Positions 1 through 6,783 of a DNA stretch of 9,756 nt are shown in pieces (positions within the stretch are counted from its first letter, which is position 1; each line of letters begins with the position of its first letter). The position numbers and the translations under genes were made by a program. The stretch is from Rickettsiales bacterium (GTDB lineage: Bacteria; Pseudomonadota; Alphaproteobacteria; Rickettsiales; UBA1997). The DNA is taken from assembly GCA_947455365.1 (NCBI GenBank), contig CANGNU010000025.1, positions 1 through 9,756 on the forward strand, written 5' to 3'. The notes under the pieces are model-generated. The model did no database searches. It saw only the letters and a list, made by a program, of their open reading frames with translations, and was not told the origin of the DNA.

Positions 1-371
1 CCAGTCATAATTCCTGAAGGGTGGCGCAAATGCACGCCGCTGCTGTATTGGAAGGACTCGCCAGCAGTAATGTTTGGTTGCTCGCCAATGACGCCTTCGC
101 CATCAACTTCTTGCACGCCGCCGCGTTCATCGATAATTTTCCAGTGACGATTAATTAGTTTAACCGCGTGGCTGTTGAAGTTAGAGATGCGAATGTGATA
201 GGCCCAGATGAATAAATTTCCTAGTTGGCTAGATTGGCTGTCGATAAATTCGGGCCAAGCGGTAATTTCAACGCCGTTAGTGGTGGCGCTGTAGTGGTTT
301 TTGCTAAGCTGGCTGCTAAGGCCAATTGGCGTGATTGTAGAAGGTTTGTTTGATTTGGATAAAAGCGTCAT
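1..371 (-). CDS. apaG: ApaG family protein (DUF525), C-terminus cut by window edge
   Basis: The first 123 codons are present; the gene runs off base 1. The translation contains the family signature in order: a WAYHIRISN strand (about 56-64), KLINRHWKIID (71-81), GEGVIGEQP (91-99), GESFQYSSG (104-112) and HPSGIM (117-122). ApaG proteins are about 125-130 residues with a fibronectin-like beta-sandwich fold, so only a few residues should be missing. The family was linked genetically to cobalt/magnesium resistance, but its biochemical role is not settled. The start at 371 gives the usual N-terminal length; no Shine-Dalgarno precedes it. It lies downstream of gspE on the same strand, but a 122-base gap with a possible terminator and promoter suggests separate transcription. 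Family assignment is very secure from the motif series. Confidence 0.93.
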   Translation of the reverse strand, partial: MTLLSKSNKPSTITPIGLSSQLSKNHYSATTNGVEITAWPEFIDSQSSQLGNLFIWAYHIRISNFNSHAVKLINRHWKIIDERGGVQEVDGEGVIGEQPNITAGESFQYSSGVHLRHPSGIMT

Positions 372-400
372 ATTTAGAAAATTTGTAAAAATGAAATGCA

Positions 401-428
401 AATATAAGCAAGAAATTGCGATTTACAA
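401..428 (-). promoter_or_regulatory. Possible sigma-70 promoter for apaG
   Basis: On the minus strand TTGTAA (428-423) is followed after 16 bases by TATATT (406-401). This predicts a transcription start near 394 and a leader of about 23 bases before the apaG start at 371. The hexamers match the consensus only in part, and AT-rich DNA throws up such pairs by chance, so this is suggestive only. Confidence 0.35.
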
Positions 429-468
429 GGCGAAGATTTTTGCTTGCGCGAGAATGACAGGTCGCGTT

Positions 469-491
469 AAAATGGCGGGCTTTATGCGCCA
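469..491 (-). terminator. Weak intrinsic terminator after gspE
   Basis: On the minus strand TGGCG (491-487) pairs with CGCCA (477-473) around a nine-base loop, followed directly by TTTT (472-469). It begins three bases past the gspE stop codon, the right place for a terminator. The stem is only five pairs, so confidence is low. Confidence 0.3.
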
Positions 492-493
492 AT

Positions 494-2197
494 CTAGTTC
501 ATGCGATCAGTCATATCAACGACGCGCATTAATTCTTTTAAATCGGTGACGCCAGCAACAACCTTGCTAATGCCATCTTCAACCATTGGAATAAAATTTT
601 TCTTGATAAGGTAATCCCACATTTCCTTGCGGCTCTTGGCGGCAGAAACCATTTCGTCAAGTTCGCGATCGAAAGGCAAAACTTCGGCGACAACAACGCG
701 GCCTTTATAGCCACCGTTGCATTTCTCGCAACCCACGGCTTTGTAGAGCTTTTCAACATGAGAATATTTTGCGCCGAGTAATCTTTTTTCAAGCGGTTCA
801 ATTGGGTGTTCTTTTTTGCAATGCTCGCAAAGCTTACGGGCGAGGCGTTGCGCAACAATACAAATTAGTGAACCAGCCATCAAATAATTGGGAACGCCAA
901 TATTCATTAAGCGCGGAATAGCGCCAAGAGCGTCGTTGGTGTGCAAACTGGTGTAAACTTGGTGGCCCGTCATTGCTGCTTGAATGGCAGTAACGGCGGT
1001 TTCTTTATCGCGAATTTCACCCACCAAAATTACATCAGGGTCTTGGCGCAAAATGGCTTTAATTCCTGTCGCAAAATCCATGCCAATATCGGCGCGAATG
1101 CTCGATTGGCGAATGAGCGGAATGTGATACTCGACAGGGTCTTCGAGTGTCATAATGTTTTTGTCGATGGAGTTAATGTAATTTAACACCGTGTATAAAG
1201 TGGTGGTTTTACCGCTGCCTGTAGGGCCCGTCAAAATAATTACCCCCTCAGGTCGTTGCACCATTTTCTTAATCAAATTGATGCTATGTTCGGTGAAGCC
1301 AAGCTTATCAAGGGTTAGAATGCCTTGTTTCTCGTCCAAAATTCGCATGACGATATTTTCGCCATTGATAGTTGGTTGTGTTGAAACACGAAAGTCAATT
1401 TTGCGACCAAGAATTTCAGAGTTAATGTGTCCATCTTGCGGTTTGCGGCTTTCGGCAATGTTCATTCCTGCCATAATTTTTATGCGCACCGCAATTGCCG
1501 ACCAGTGATCTTTGTGAATTGAGCGAATTTGCATCATCTTGCCGTCAATGCGGTAGCGGATTCGCAAGAACAAATGCTCTGGCTCAAAGTGAATATCAGA
1601 GGCGCCGTGATGCACCGCATCGGTCAGAATAGCGTCAACCAGCCGCACCATTGGGCTTTTATAGTCGCCGCGTAATTGCGATTCATCGTTGATTTTATTG
1701 ACATCAATGCCCTCAACTTCTTTTAAAATGCCTTCAATCGACATTTCATAGCCGTGATATTGGTCGATGGCGTGAAGAATATCAACCTCGGGAACATAAA
1801 CCGGATTGATGCGAAAATTATTCGGAAAACAGCGACGCACTTGGTCAATTGCAACAATGTCGAAAACATCGGCCATTGCTACAGTGACGGTGTCTTTGGA
1901 GTATGAAACTGGAATTAATTTATTGTGCAGCGAAAATTCTTTCGACACTTTTTTAACCAAGCGCGCATCGAGGATTGTTGCTTTAATATCGAATTTTTTA
2001 ATACCCGTCGCCTCGTTGAGAATCTCGCCCAGAGCGCCTTCCGAGATGAATCCCATTTCAACCAAAATTGCCGAAACGGTCTTTGAATTTTTAAGGCGAA
2101 CTTGCTCTTTAAGGGCAATGGTCAATTGGTCTTCCGAGATTACTTTTTTCTCAAGAAGCCTTGCGCTAATATCGGTATTAATTGAAGGGCCGGCCAT
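494..2197 (-). CDS. GspE/PilB-type type II secretion or type IV pilus assembly ATPase
   Basis: A 567-residue hexameric secretion ATPase of the GspE/PulE/PilB family, cytoplasmic and peripheral to the inner membrane, which powers pseudopilus or pilus assembly. Residues 1-150 form an MshEN-type N-terminal domain (LLEKKVISEDQL, then VEMGFISE). The ATPase domain follows: N2 region with ASDIHFEP (199-206) and RIRYRIDGK (212-220), Walker A GPTGSGKT (324-331), Asp box (about 346-353), Walker B VILVGEIRD (389-397) and His box GHQVYTSLHT (411-420). The four-cysteine metal site is intact: Cys457/Cys460 and Cys490/Cys493. Length is typical and all catalytic elements are present. No other secretion or pilus gene lies in the window, so GspE and PilB cannot be told apart and no symbol is given. 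It is transcribed divergently from gltX, 105 bases away. Confidence 0.93.
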   Translation of the reverse strand: MAGPSINTDISARLLEKKVISEDQLTIALKEQVRLKNSKTVSAILVEMGFISEGALGEILNEATGIKKFDIKATILDARLVKKVSKEFSLHNKLIPVSYSKDTVTVAMADVFDIVAIDQVRRCFPNNFRINPVYVPEVDILHAIDQYHGYEMSIEGILKEVEGIDVNKINDESQLRGDYKSPMVRLVDAILTDAVHHGASDIHFEPEHLFLRIRYRIDGKMMQIRSIHKDHWSAIAVRIKIMAGMNIAESRKPQDGHINSEILGRKIDFRVSTQPTINGENIVMRILDEKQGILTLDKLGFTEHSINLIKKMVQRPEGVIILTGPTGSGKTTTLYTVLNYINSIDKNIMTLEDPVEYHIPLIRQSSIRADIGMDFATGIKAILRQDPDVILVGEIRDKETAVTAIQAAMTGHQVYTSLHTNDALGAIPRLMNIGVPNYLMAGSLICIVAQRLARKLCEHCKKEHPIEPLEKRLLGAKYSHVEKLYKAVGCEKCNGGYKGRVVVAEVLPFDRELDEMVSAAKSRKEMWDYLIKKNFIPMVEDGISKVVAGVTDLKELMRVVDMTDRMN

Positions 2198-2302
2198 TTT
2201 TGCTGGTTTGATTTTAAAATATTTAAGCTAGAATGCGTGGCTTGTAGTTTGTTGCAAATGCAGTGAATTTGTCAAGTTAAGAATAAAAATTTTCCAAAAA
2301 TT

Positions 2303-3730
2303 ATGTCAGCTTCCACAAAAATTGTGACGCGTTTTGCGCCATCGCCAACAGGCTATTTACACATTGGTGGCGCGCGTACAGCATTGTTTAATTATTTATT
2401 CGCGCGGCATTTTGGTGGAGAATTTTTGCTGCGAATTGAAGATACTGACGAGAAGCGCTCAACTAATGAAGCAATTGATGCAATTCTGCAAGGCCTTGAC
2501 TGGCTTGGCTTGAAGCATGATGGTGATTATATTTTGCAGTCAAAAAATTTAGCCAGACATGCGAAGGTGGCGGAGGAATTATTAGAAAAAGGGCAAGCTT
2601 ATTTATGCTACACCAGTGCTGAAGAGCTAGAATCTATGCGCTCTGCCGCTGAAAAAAAAGGCGAGGTGTTTCGTTTTAAAAGTGAGTGGCGCGATAAAAA
2701 TCTCTCGCAAGCTTCCTTGGTGAAGCCAGTGGTGCGCATTAGAGCGCCAAAGGACGGCGAGGTTATCATAAAAGATTTAGTGCAAGGCGAAGTGCAAGTT
2801 AAAGGCAGTGAAATTGATGATTTAGTCATGTTGCGCAGTGACGGCACGCCTACATACATGCTGGCTGTCGTCGTTGATGACCATGACATGGGAATTACTC
2901 ATGTCATTCGCGGCGATGATCATTTTACCAATGCCTTTCGCCAAAAAGTTATCTATGAGGCCATGAACTGGCAGGTTCCGCACTTTGCTCATATTCCACT
3001 AATTCACGGTGCTGACGGCGCCAAAATGTCGAAACGCCATGGCGCAACTTCGGTAATTGATTACCGCGCAATGGGCTATTTGCCTGAGGCCATGCGCAAT
3101 TATTTGCTGCGCTTAGGTTGGAGTCACGGCGACGCCGAAATCATCTCAGACCAACAGGCTGTTGAGTGGTTCAATGTTGACAAAATTGGTCGATCGCCCG
3201 CGCGCTTTGATTTTGCTAAGCTTAATCACATTAATAAGCATTATCTTAAAGAAAAATCTGAAGCAGAATTATTTGCTTTAATTTCTTTTACAAAAGAGCC
3301 CAGCGAGGCAGAAAAGGCAAGGGTTCTTCGTGCATTAAAATTTACTAAAGAGCGCGCCGAAACCCTCAAAGATTTGGCAAAAATTACTGAAGTTTATTTT
3401 GATAATTTTATCACGCAGGCAACAGATGAGGCCACTGGTAAAGTGATTGGCGCCTTTGATAGTGCGGCGCAACAGCTAATTTCTGAAAAAACCACCATGC
3501 TGCAAGAGCTGCAAAAAATTTTAGTTGATTTAGAAGAATGGAGCCACGATACTATCAAGCACGCGCTTTCCGCCTACGCCGAAAGCAAGTCGTTAAAAAT
3601 AAAAGATTTCGGTCCACTTTTAAGAATTGTTCTTACATTTTCTGCCGCTTCGGCTGGTGGAATTTTTGATGTAGTAGAAATTCTTGGAAAGGTTGAAACT
3701 GTAAGACGAATCAACAATTGCTGTAAATAA
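2303..3730 (+). CDS. gltX: Glutamyl-tRNA synthetase (class I aminoacyl-tRNA synthetase)
   Basis: A 475-residue GluRS that charges tRNA with glutamate in the cytoplasm. The class I signatures are clear: FAPSPTGYLHIGG (11-23, carrying the HIGH-type motif), RIEDTD (44-49) and KMSKR (241-245), followed by HGA. GDDHFTNAFRQ (about 206-216) belongs to the active-site region. The C-terminal third is the helical anticodon-binding domain. Only one cysteine (102) lies where some GluRS enzymes carry a zinc-binding cysteine cluster, so this is a zinc-free type. Many alphaproteobacteria carry two GltX paralogues and use a non-discriminating enzyme with GatCAB; the sequence alone does not say which this is. 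The start at 2303 puts the usual short N-terminus before the FAPSPTG motif. No Shine-Dalgarno is visible in the leader. Confidence 0.97.
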   Translation: MSASTKIVTRFAPSPTGYLHIGGARTALFNYLFARHFGGEFLLRIEDTDEKRSTNEAIDAILQGLDWLGLKHDGDYILQSKNLARHAKVAEELLEKGQAYLCYTSAEELESMRSAAEKKGEVFRFKSEWRDKNLSQASLVKPVVRIRAPKDGEVIIKDLVQGEVQVKGSEIDDLVMLRSDGTPTYMLAVVVDDHDMGITHVIRGDDHFTNAFRQKVIYEAMNWQVPHFAHIPLIHGADGAKMSKRHGATSVIDYRAMGYLPEAMRNYLLRLGWSHGDAEIISDQQAVEWFNVDKIGRSPARFDFAKLNHINKHYLKEKSEAELFALISFTKEPSEAEKARVLRALKFTKERAETLKDLAKITEVYFDNFITQATDEATGKVIGAFDSAAQQLISEKTTMLQELQKILVDLEEWSHDTIKHALSAYAESKSLKIKDFGPLLRIVLTFSAASAGGIFDVVEILGKVETVRRINNCCK

Positions 3731-3736
3731 ATTTCT

Positions 3737-3760
3737 GCCATATTTTGAACTGAATATGGC
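3737..3760 (+). terminator. Hairpin after gltX, possible weak terminator
   Basis: GCCATATT (3737-3744) and AATATGGC (3753-3760) are perfectly complementary around an eight-base loop, six bases after the gltX stop. No T-run follows (the next bases are CATTTGGG), so it is not a standard intrinsic terminator. It may protect the gltX 3' end or attenuate read-through into the barrel-protein gene. Confidence 0.4.
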
Positions 3761-3793
3761 CATTTGGGAGCCCCCGACATTTTTCAATTGCTT

Positions 3794-4426
3794 ATGAAAC
3801 TAGCTCGCGCCTTTGCCATTCTTGGTTGTATTGCTTCAATAATTTTTGCCAAAACCAGTTTCGCTGCCGTGCAAGACGGATTTTTCTTTAAGCCATTTTT
3901 AACCTTGGAATATGCTGCGCCAAAGCTTTCTGGTGGCGGTGTTAACCCGCGTTTTCAAAATAATGTAATTGGCAAGCAAATAAAAAAATTTGAAAATATC
4001 GCGCTGGGTTTTCATGGTCGCATTCATAAATTTGTTGGCATCAATGTCAACTGGTCGCAAATGGGTCTTTCGAGCGCTGTTCTGCAGGGTCACCAGCTTA
4101 GTCAAAAATCAAATTTTGGTCTTAGTCACTACGATTTTTCGACGCAATTTTTTGTACCATTGGTTGAAGATAGCGTGGTAGAATTTTTTGGCGAAGTAGG
4201 TGTTTCTAGTATGAAAAGCCATTTAACGGTTTTTGATACCGATGGCAGTTATGCCAAAAATCAATCTAGCGAAACCCACACTTTTTTTGGAGTAGGTGCG
4301 CAATATGCACCATTCAACGATTCAAATGATGTTATTCGAATTAGCGCTCAACGCTACAACGGTAAGCTTCAACTGCTTGATACAAATTTAACACTTATTA
4401 AAATTGGATATGCAAAAGAGTTTTAA
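3794..4426 (+). CDS. Small outer-membrane beta-barrel protein
   Basis: A 210-residue secreted protein of unrecognised family. The N-terminus is a textbook Sec signal peptide: MKLAR, a hydrophobic stretch (AFAILGCIASIIFA) and a likely cleavage after SFA (residue 24). The mature part has alternating polar/apolar strands rich in aromatic residues and glycine (FFFKPFLTLEYAAP, ALGFHGRIHKFVGINV, FFGEVGVSS, HTFFGVGAQY), and the last residue is phenylalanine, typical of BAM-inserted barrels. The size fits an eight-strand OmpA-like or opacity-type barrel. I choose the ATG at 3794; an in-frame TTG at 3764 would add ten residues before the charged start of the signal peptide and is less likely. Its place between gltX and metK says nothing about function. 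Localisation is well supported; substrate or role is unknown. Confidence 0.78.
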   Translation: MKLARAFAILGCIASIIFAKTSFAAVQDGFFFKPFLTLEYAAPKLSGGGVNPRFQNNVIGKQIKKFENIALGFHGRIHKFVGINVNWSQMGLSSAVLQGHQLSQKSNFGLSHYDFSTQFFVPLVEDSVVEFFGEVGVSSMKSHLTVFDTDGSYAKNQSSETHTFFGVGAQYAPFNDSNDVIRISAQRYNGKLQLLDTNLTLIKIGYAKEF

Positions 4427-4461
4427 TTCCTGTTGTATTTTATAGCTGTTTTCTAAATTCT

Positions 4462-4484
4462 ATTTTCGCAGAGCCCTGCAAAAT
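4462..4484 (+). other. Hairpin in the metK leader or barrel-gene trailer
   Basis: ATTTT (4462-4466) pairs with AAAAT (4480-4484) and GCAG (4468-4471) with CTGC (4476-4479), with one bulged C and a four-base loop. It lies 17 bases before the metK start. No T-run follows on the plus strand, so it could end the upstream transcript, be a leader hairpin, or mean nothing. Confidence 0.3.
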
Positions 4485-4501
4485 TCTCAAAAATAAATGC
4501 T

Positions 4502-5659
4502 ATGCCTAAAAACTATTTATTCACCTCAGAATCCGTTTCTGCAGGCCATCCTGACAAAATTTGCGATCAAATTTCTGACACTTTGGTTGATGCTTATTTA
4601 GCCAAAGACCCTTACGCCCGCTTGGCGATTGAAACTTTTGCCACTACCAATCGCGTAATTATTGGTGGAGAAATTCGTGCGCCGCAAATTTCTTCAGCGG
4701 AAATAGAGTCGCTAATCCGTGCCACTGTAAGAGAAATTGGCTATGAGCAAGATGGTTTTCATTGGAAAAATCTTGAAATTACCAACTTGCTGCACGGGCA
4801 ATCGGCGGATATTGCAGTTGGTGTAGATGCTGCTGGCTCTAAGGACGAAGGTGCTGGTGACCAAGGAATTATGTTTGGCTATGCTTGCAACGAAACTGAT
4901 GTTTTAATGCCAGCCGCAATTTATTATTCGCATCGCGTGCTGCATAATATTATGGACGCGGTAAAAGCGGGAAAGCTTGACAGGCTTGGGCCCGACGCTA
5001 AAAGCCAAGTTACTTTGCGCTATATTGATGGCCTGCCTGTTGCTGCAGAAACCGTGCTAGTTTCAATTCAGCACCCTGAAGGCACGACACAAAAACAAGT
5101 GCGCGATGCAATCAGGCCTTATGTTGAAGCCACCTTGCCTAAGGGCTGGATGTGCAAAGACGAGAATTTTCTTGTTAATCCAACCGGCAAATTTGTAATT
5201 GGCGGGCCTGATGGCGATGCTGGTTTAACCGGTCGCAAAATTATTGTTGACACTTACGGCGGCGCGGCCCCGCATGGTGGTGGTGCATTTTCAGGAAAAG
5301 ACCCCACTAAGGTTGATCGCTCTGCCGCTTACATGGCGCGCTATTTGGCGAAGAATGTTGTGGCTGCTGGTTTGGCAACTCGCTGCACAATTCAAATTGC
5401 TTATGCGATTGGTGTTTCTAAGCCTTTGGCGGTTTATGTTAACAACCATCACACCGGAATTGCTGGTGAAGAAGTGGTGAAAATGATTAACAATTTGGTC
5501 GACCTTTCGCCACGCGGAATCCGCACGCATTTAGGGTTGAACAAGCCTATTTATAAACGCACAGCGTCTTACGGCCACTTTGGTCGCACCCCTGAAGCTG
5601 ATGGTGGCTTTTCTTGGGAAAAAACTGATTTGGCAGAGAAGTTGAAGAAGTTGATTTAG
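4502..5659 (+). CDS. metK: S-adenosylmethionine synthetase (methionine adenosyltransferase)
   Basis: A 385-residue enzyme that makes S-adenosylmethionine from methionine and ATP, the cell's methyl donor. Hallmarks are complete: [18 protein letters not shown] (9-26, with the catalytic His of GHPDK), the GAGDQG hexapeptide (117-122), [21 protein letters not shown] (234-254), and the phosphate-binding loop GGGAFSGKD (259-267) followed by [10 protein letters not shown]. Length is normal for the family and nothing is interrupted, which matters because some obligate intracellular alphaproteobacteria have decayed metK. The start at 4502 gives the standard short N-terminus. The 75-base leader does not match the SAM-II or SAM/SAH riboswitch consensus as I know them. 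A palindromic repeat starts 22 bases after the stop. Confidence 0.97.
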   Translation: MPKNYLFTSESVSAGHPDKICDQISDTLVDAYLAKDPYARLAIETFATTNRVIIGGEIRAPQISSAEIESLIRATVREIGYEQDGFHWKNLEITNLLHGQSADIAVGVDAAGSKDEGAGDQGIMFGYACNETDVLMPAAIYYSHRVLHNIMDAVKAGKLDRLGPDAKSQVTLRYIDGLPVAAETVLVSIQHPEGTTQKQVRDAIRPYVEATLPKGWMCKDENFLVNPTGKFVIGGPDGDAGLTGRKIIVDTYGGAAPHGGGAFSGKDPTKVDRSAAYMARYLAKNVVAAGLATRCTIQIAYAIGVSKPLAVYVNNHHTGIAGEEVVKMINNLVDLSPRGIRTHLGLNKPIYKRTASYGHFGRTPEADGGFSWEKTDLAEKLKKLI

Positions 5660-5681
5660 TATAATTCTGAATCTCGTCCTC

Positions 5682-5812
5682 GGCAAAGCCTTACTCTCCC
5701 TTGGTCTGCCCCTCAAACAGGTGATGACCCGACGGACGAATCTTCTTCAATTTTTGCTTAGTGCCGCGGGCCATCGAACTCGGTTCATACCAAGGGAGAG
5801 TAAGGCTTTGCC
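5682..5812. repeat. Palindromic repeat copy 1, between metK and the toxin gene
   Basis: A perfect 23-base inverted pair, 5682-5704 and 5790-5812, extends inward to 27 pairs with one mismatch. Inside lies the shared core. Its 5' motif CTGCCCCTCAAACAGG (5706-5721) differs from copies 2 and 3 at one base; its 3' motif AACTCGGTTCA (5777-5787) is identical. Between them an internal hairpin has its own sequence: GATG/CATC (5723-5726, 5772-5775), CCCG/CGGG (5728-5731, 5767-5770) and CGG/CCG (5733-5735, 5764-5766), with one A-C mismatch, one bulged A and a 28-base loop. The arms bear no resemblance to those of copy 2. It sits between two convergent genes, 22 bases after metK and 9 bases from the toxin stop, so it may also end or protect both transcripts. 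No transposase is near. Confidence 0.9.
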
Positions 5813-5821
5813 TTTCTTGAG

Positions 5822-6256
5822 TTATGCAACCTGACTCAGCAGCTTAACATGTCCAAGGTGCCGCGTTTTCTCATAATGTTTTTTATCGCTTGTAACAAAA
5901 TAACAATTATTTTCAATTGCCAAAGCGTGATAAATTGCGTCGTAAAAAGATGGAAAGCCCGATTTATTATGCCCAATTTCAGTTAAAGATTTTGCTTTTT
6001 TAATATTTTTTAAACTTGGTACAACAATATTCAAAACATTAAATTGATAATTTTCAATACTCTCTAAAGCTTCGTCAAATAAGGTTTGGTGCTCTTTTGC
6101 CATAGTTGATAAAACCTCGTAGCGAAATAAGTCAGGAACGATAATTTCAATTTTTTTAGTAAGAATTTTTGTTAAGAAATCTACAGCTTGAGATGAGTCA
6201 TTCTCATCAAGAAATTGCTTTAAAAAAACTGAAGAATCCAAGACTAATTTTTTCAT
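5822..6256 (-). CDS. PIN-domain toxin (VapC-like ribonuclease)
   Basis: A 144-residue PIN-domain protein, predicted magnesium-dependent ribonuclease toxin. It opens with KKLVLDSSVFLKQFL, the typical first strand carrying Asp7. The other expected acidic residues are in place: Glu47 (FRYEVLS), Asp106 (FYDAIYHALA) and Asp124 (VTSDKKH). No active-site residue is missing. It is the second gene of a two-gene operon: its ATG overlaps the antitoxin stop codon in a TAATG junction, which implies translational coupling. Characterised VapC toxins cut tRNA or rRNA, but the target here cannot be predicted. The pairing with a ribbon-helix-helix protein supports toxin-antitoxin function over a housekeeping PIN nuclease. 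Palindromic repeat copy 1 lies just past its stop. Confidence 0.88.
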   Translation of the reverse strand: MKKLVLDSSVFLKQFLDENDSSQAVDFLTKILTKKIEIIVPDLFRYEVLSTMAKEHQTLFDEALESIENYQFNVLNIVVPSLKNIKKAKSLTEIGHNKSGFPSFYDAIYHALAIENNCYFVTSDKKHYEKTRHLGHVKLLSQVA

Positions 6257-6567
6257 TATTTTTTGGTAGTTTTTTTATTTTCTTTTGTAAGCCTTGTCAT
6301 TCTATTAGCCCTGTCATCTCTAAGCTCTCTAATCATCTGAGTAGATGTTTTTTTGGATTTTATCCTTTTAAAGGAGCGCATTTTTTTAATTATTTGTTCA
6401 ATAGCAATATCTTTTTCAAGTTTGCTAATTTTTTCTTGTAAAGAGCTATTAATAAAAGCTGTTTGATTATAAACAAGATGTTTTTTGATTAAAGCATTCA
6501 TTCTTAGCTTAATATCGTCATTGATATAAACCGTTGTCCTTGTTGATTTTACTGAGCTTGGCCTCAT
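6256..6567 (-). CDS. Ribbon-helix-helix antitoxin
   Basis: A 103-residue small basic protein. Residues 9-47 (TRTTVYINDDIKLRMNALI, then TAFINSSLQEKI) fit a ribbon-helix-helix fold: one strand, a helix with conserved hydrophobic spacing, a turn and a second helix. Such proteins dimerise, bind palindromic operators and neutralise the partner toxin with the C-terminal part. Residues 50-103 are lysine/arginine-rich and probably helical or disordered, longer than in many minimal antitoxins. The first gene of the operon, it shares one base with the toxin start. A strong promoter and several TATGTCAA half-sites lie directly upstream, so autoregulation is expected. The start at 6567 places RTTVY at the usual distance from the N-terminus; no Shine-Dalgarno is present. 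Confidence 0.85.
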   Translation of the reverse strand: MRPSSVKSTRTTVYINDDIKLRMNALIKKHLVYNQTAFINSSLQEKISKLEKDIAIEQIIKKMRSFKRIKSKKTSTQMIRELRDDRANRMTRLTKENKKTTKK

Positions 6568-6581
6568 ATATAAAATTAAAA

Positions 6582-6615
6582 TATGTTGGTAATTGACATA
6601 TAATAGGTATGTTAA
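6582..6615. repeat. 34-base direct repeat, left copy
   Basis: Matches 8222-8255 at 30 of 34 positions, the last 23 being identical. The two copies are in the same orientation and bracket the 449-residue P-loop gene. This copy is part of the toxin-antitoxin operator array. Confidence 0.8.
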
Positions 6616-6628
6616 ATAGGTATGTCAA
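6600..6628 (-). promoter_or_regulatory. Promoter of the toxin-antitoxin operon
   Basis: On the minus strand a perfect -35 TTGACA (6628-6623) is followed by exactly 17 bases and a -10 TATTAT (6605-6600). Transcription should start near 6593, giving a leader of about 25 bases. Both hexamers overlap TATGTCAA-type half-sites, so binding of the antitoxin would block RNA polymerase. Confidence 0.75.
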
Positions 6629-6651
6629 CTATTGACATATTTTAATATGGC

Positions 6652-6686
6652 AATTTGCAATTGTAATACAGATTATGTTGCAAATT
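6652..6686. promoter_or_regulatory. Nine-base inverted repeat, possible regulator site
   Basis: AATTTGCAA (6652-6660) and TTGCAAATT (6678-6686) are perfect inverted copies, 26 bases from start to start, about two and a half helical turns. It lies between the toxin-antitoxin operator array and the promoter of the P-loop gene and could bind a separate regulator. No protein can be assigned. Confidence 0.4.
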
Positions 6687-6717
6687 ACCACAATAATTCC
6701 AGTGTTGGAGAATAATA

Positions 6718-6744
6718 TTGACACCAACAACCCCCCCCCATAAT
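6718..6744 (+). promoter_or_regulatory. Promoter with a nine-cytosine spacer tract, likely phase-variable
   Basis: A perfect -35 TTGACA (6718-6723) is followed by CCAACAA and a run of nine C (6731-6739), then a -10 CATAAT (6739-6744, five of six consensus bases). The spacer is 15 bases with nine C; two more C would give the optimal 17. The alternative -10 TAATCT (6741-6746) has a 17-base spacer but a poor match. A possible start near 6751 leaves about 33 bases before the ATG at 6784. TGTTGG (6703-6708) and CCAACA (6724-6729) also form an inverted repeat around the -35. Neisseria opc and Bordetella fim genes are precedents for poly-C promoter tracts that switch expression by slippage. Confidence 0.6.
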
Positions 6745-6783
6745 CTTTTTTAAATTTACAATAATTTTAACCAAAAATATTTT

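Larger units (their letters stand above)
6582..6639. promoter_or_regulatory. Operator array, five half-sites
   Basis: Five copies of the half-site TATGTYAA or its complement lie in 58 bases: TATGTTGG (6582-6589, weakest), TTGACATA (6593-6600), TATGTTAA (6608-6615), TATGTCAA (6621-6628) and TTGACATA (6632-6639). The last two form a perfect inverted repeat with a three-base centre. The array covers the operon promoter and fits cooperative binding by ribbon-helix-helix dimers. That the antitoxin is the binder is inferred. Confidence 0.65.

Noticed and set aside
1806..2231. Open frame of 141 codons on the plus strand inside gspE
   Set aside because: It is antisense to well-conserved GspE sequence, has no family resemblance, and reflects codon-position bias; the other antisense frames were dropped for the same reason.
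2221..2302. Promoters in the gspE-gltX divergent gap (around the palindromic TTGCAA at 2252-2257)
   Set aside because: TTGCAA could serve both directions, but the -10 matches at proper spacing (ATTCTA for gspE; nothing good for gltX) are too weak to list.
3764..3793. TTG start adding ten residues to the barrel protein
   Set aside because: The extension GAPDIFQLL would precede the charged MKLAR start of a classical signal peptide; the ATG at 3794 gives a normal one.
3794..3868. Lipoprotein signal (ILGC) in the barrel protein
   Set aside because: The cysteine at residue 12 is in the middle of the hydrophobic segment, which continues for seven residues, and a good SFA cleavage site follows.
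4427..4501. SAM-sensing riboswitch before metK
   Set aside because: The 75-base leader has only a nine-pair bulged hairpin and does not match the conserved cores of SAM-II or SAM/SAH riboswitches as I know them.
5682..5812. Insertion sequence or integron attC site
   Set aside because: There is no transposase or integrase reading frame, no visible target duplication, and the conserved motifs do not match the RYYYAAC/GTTRRRY layout of attC.
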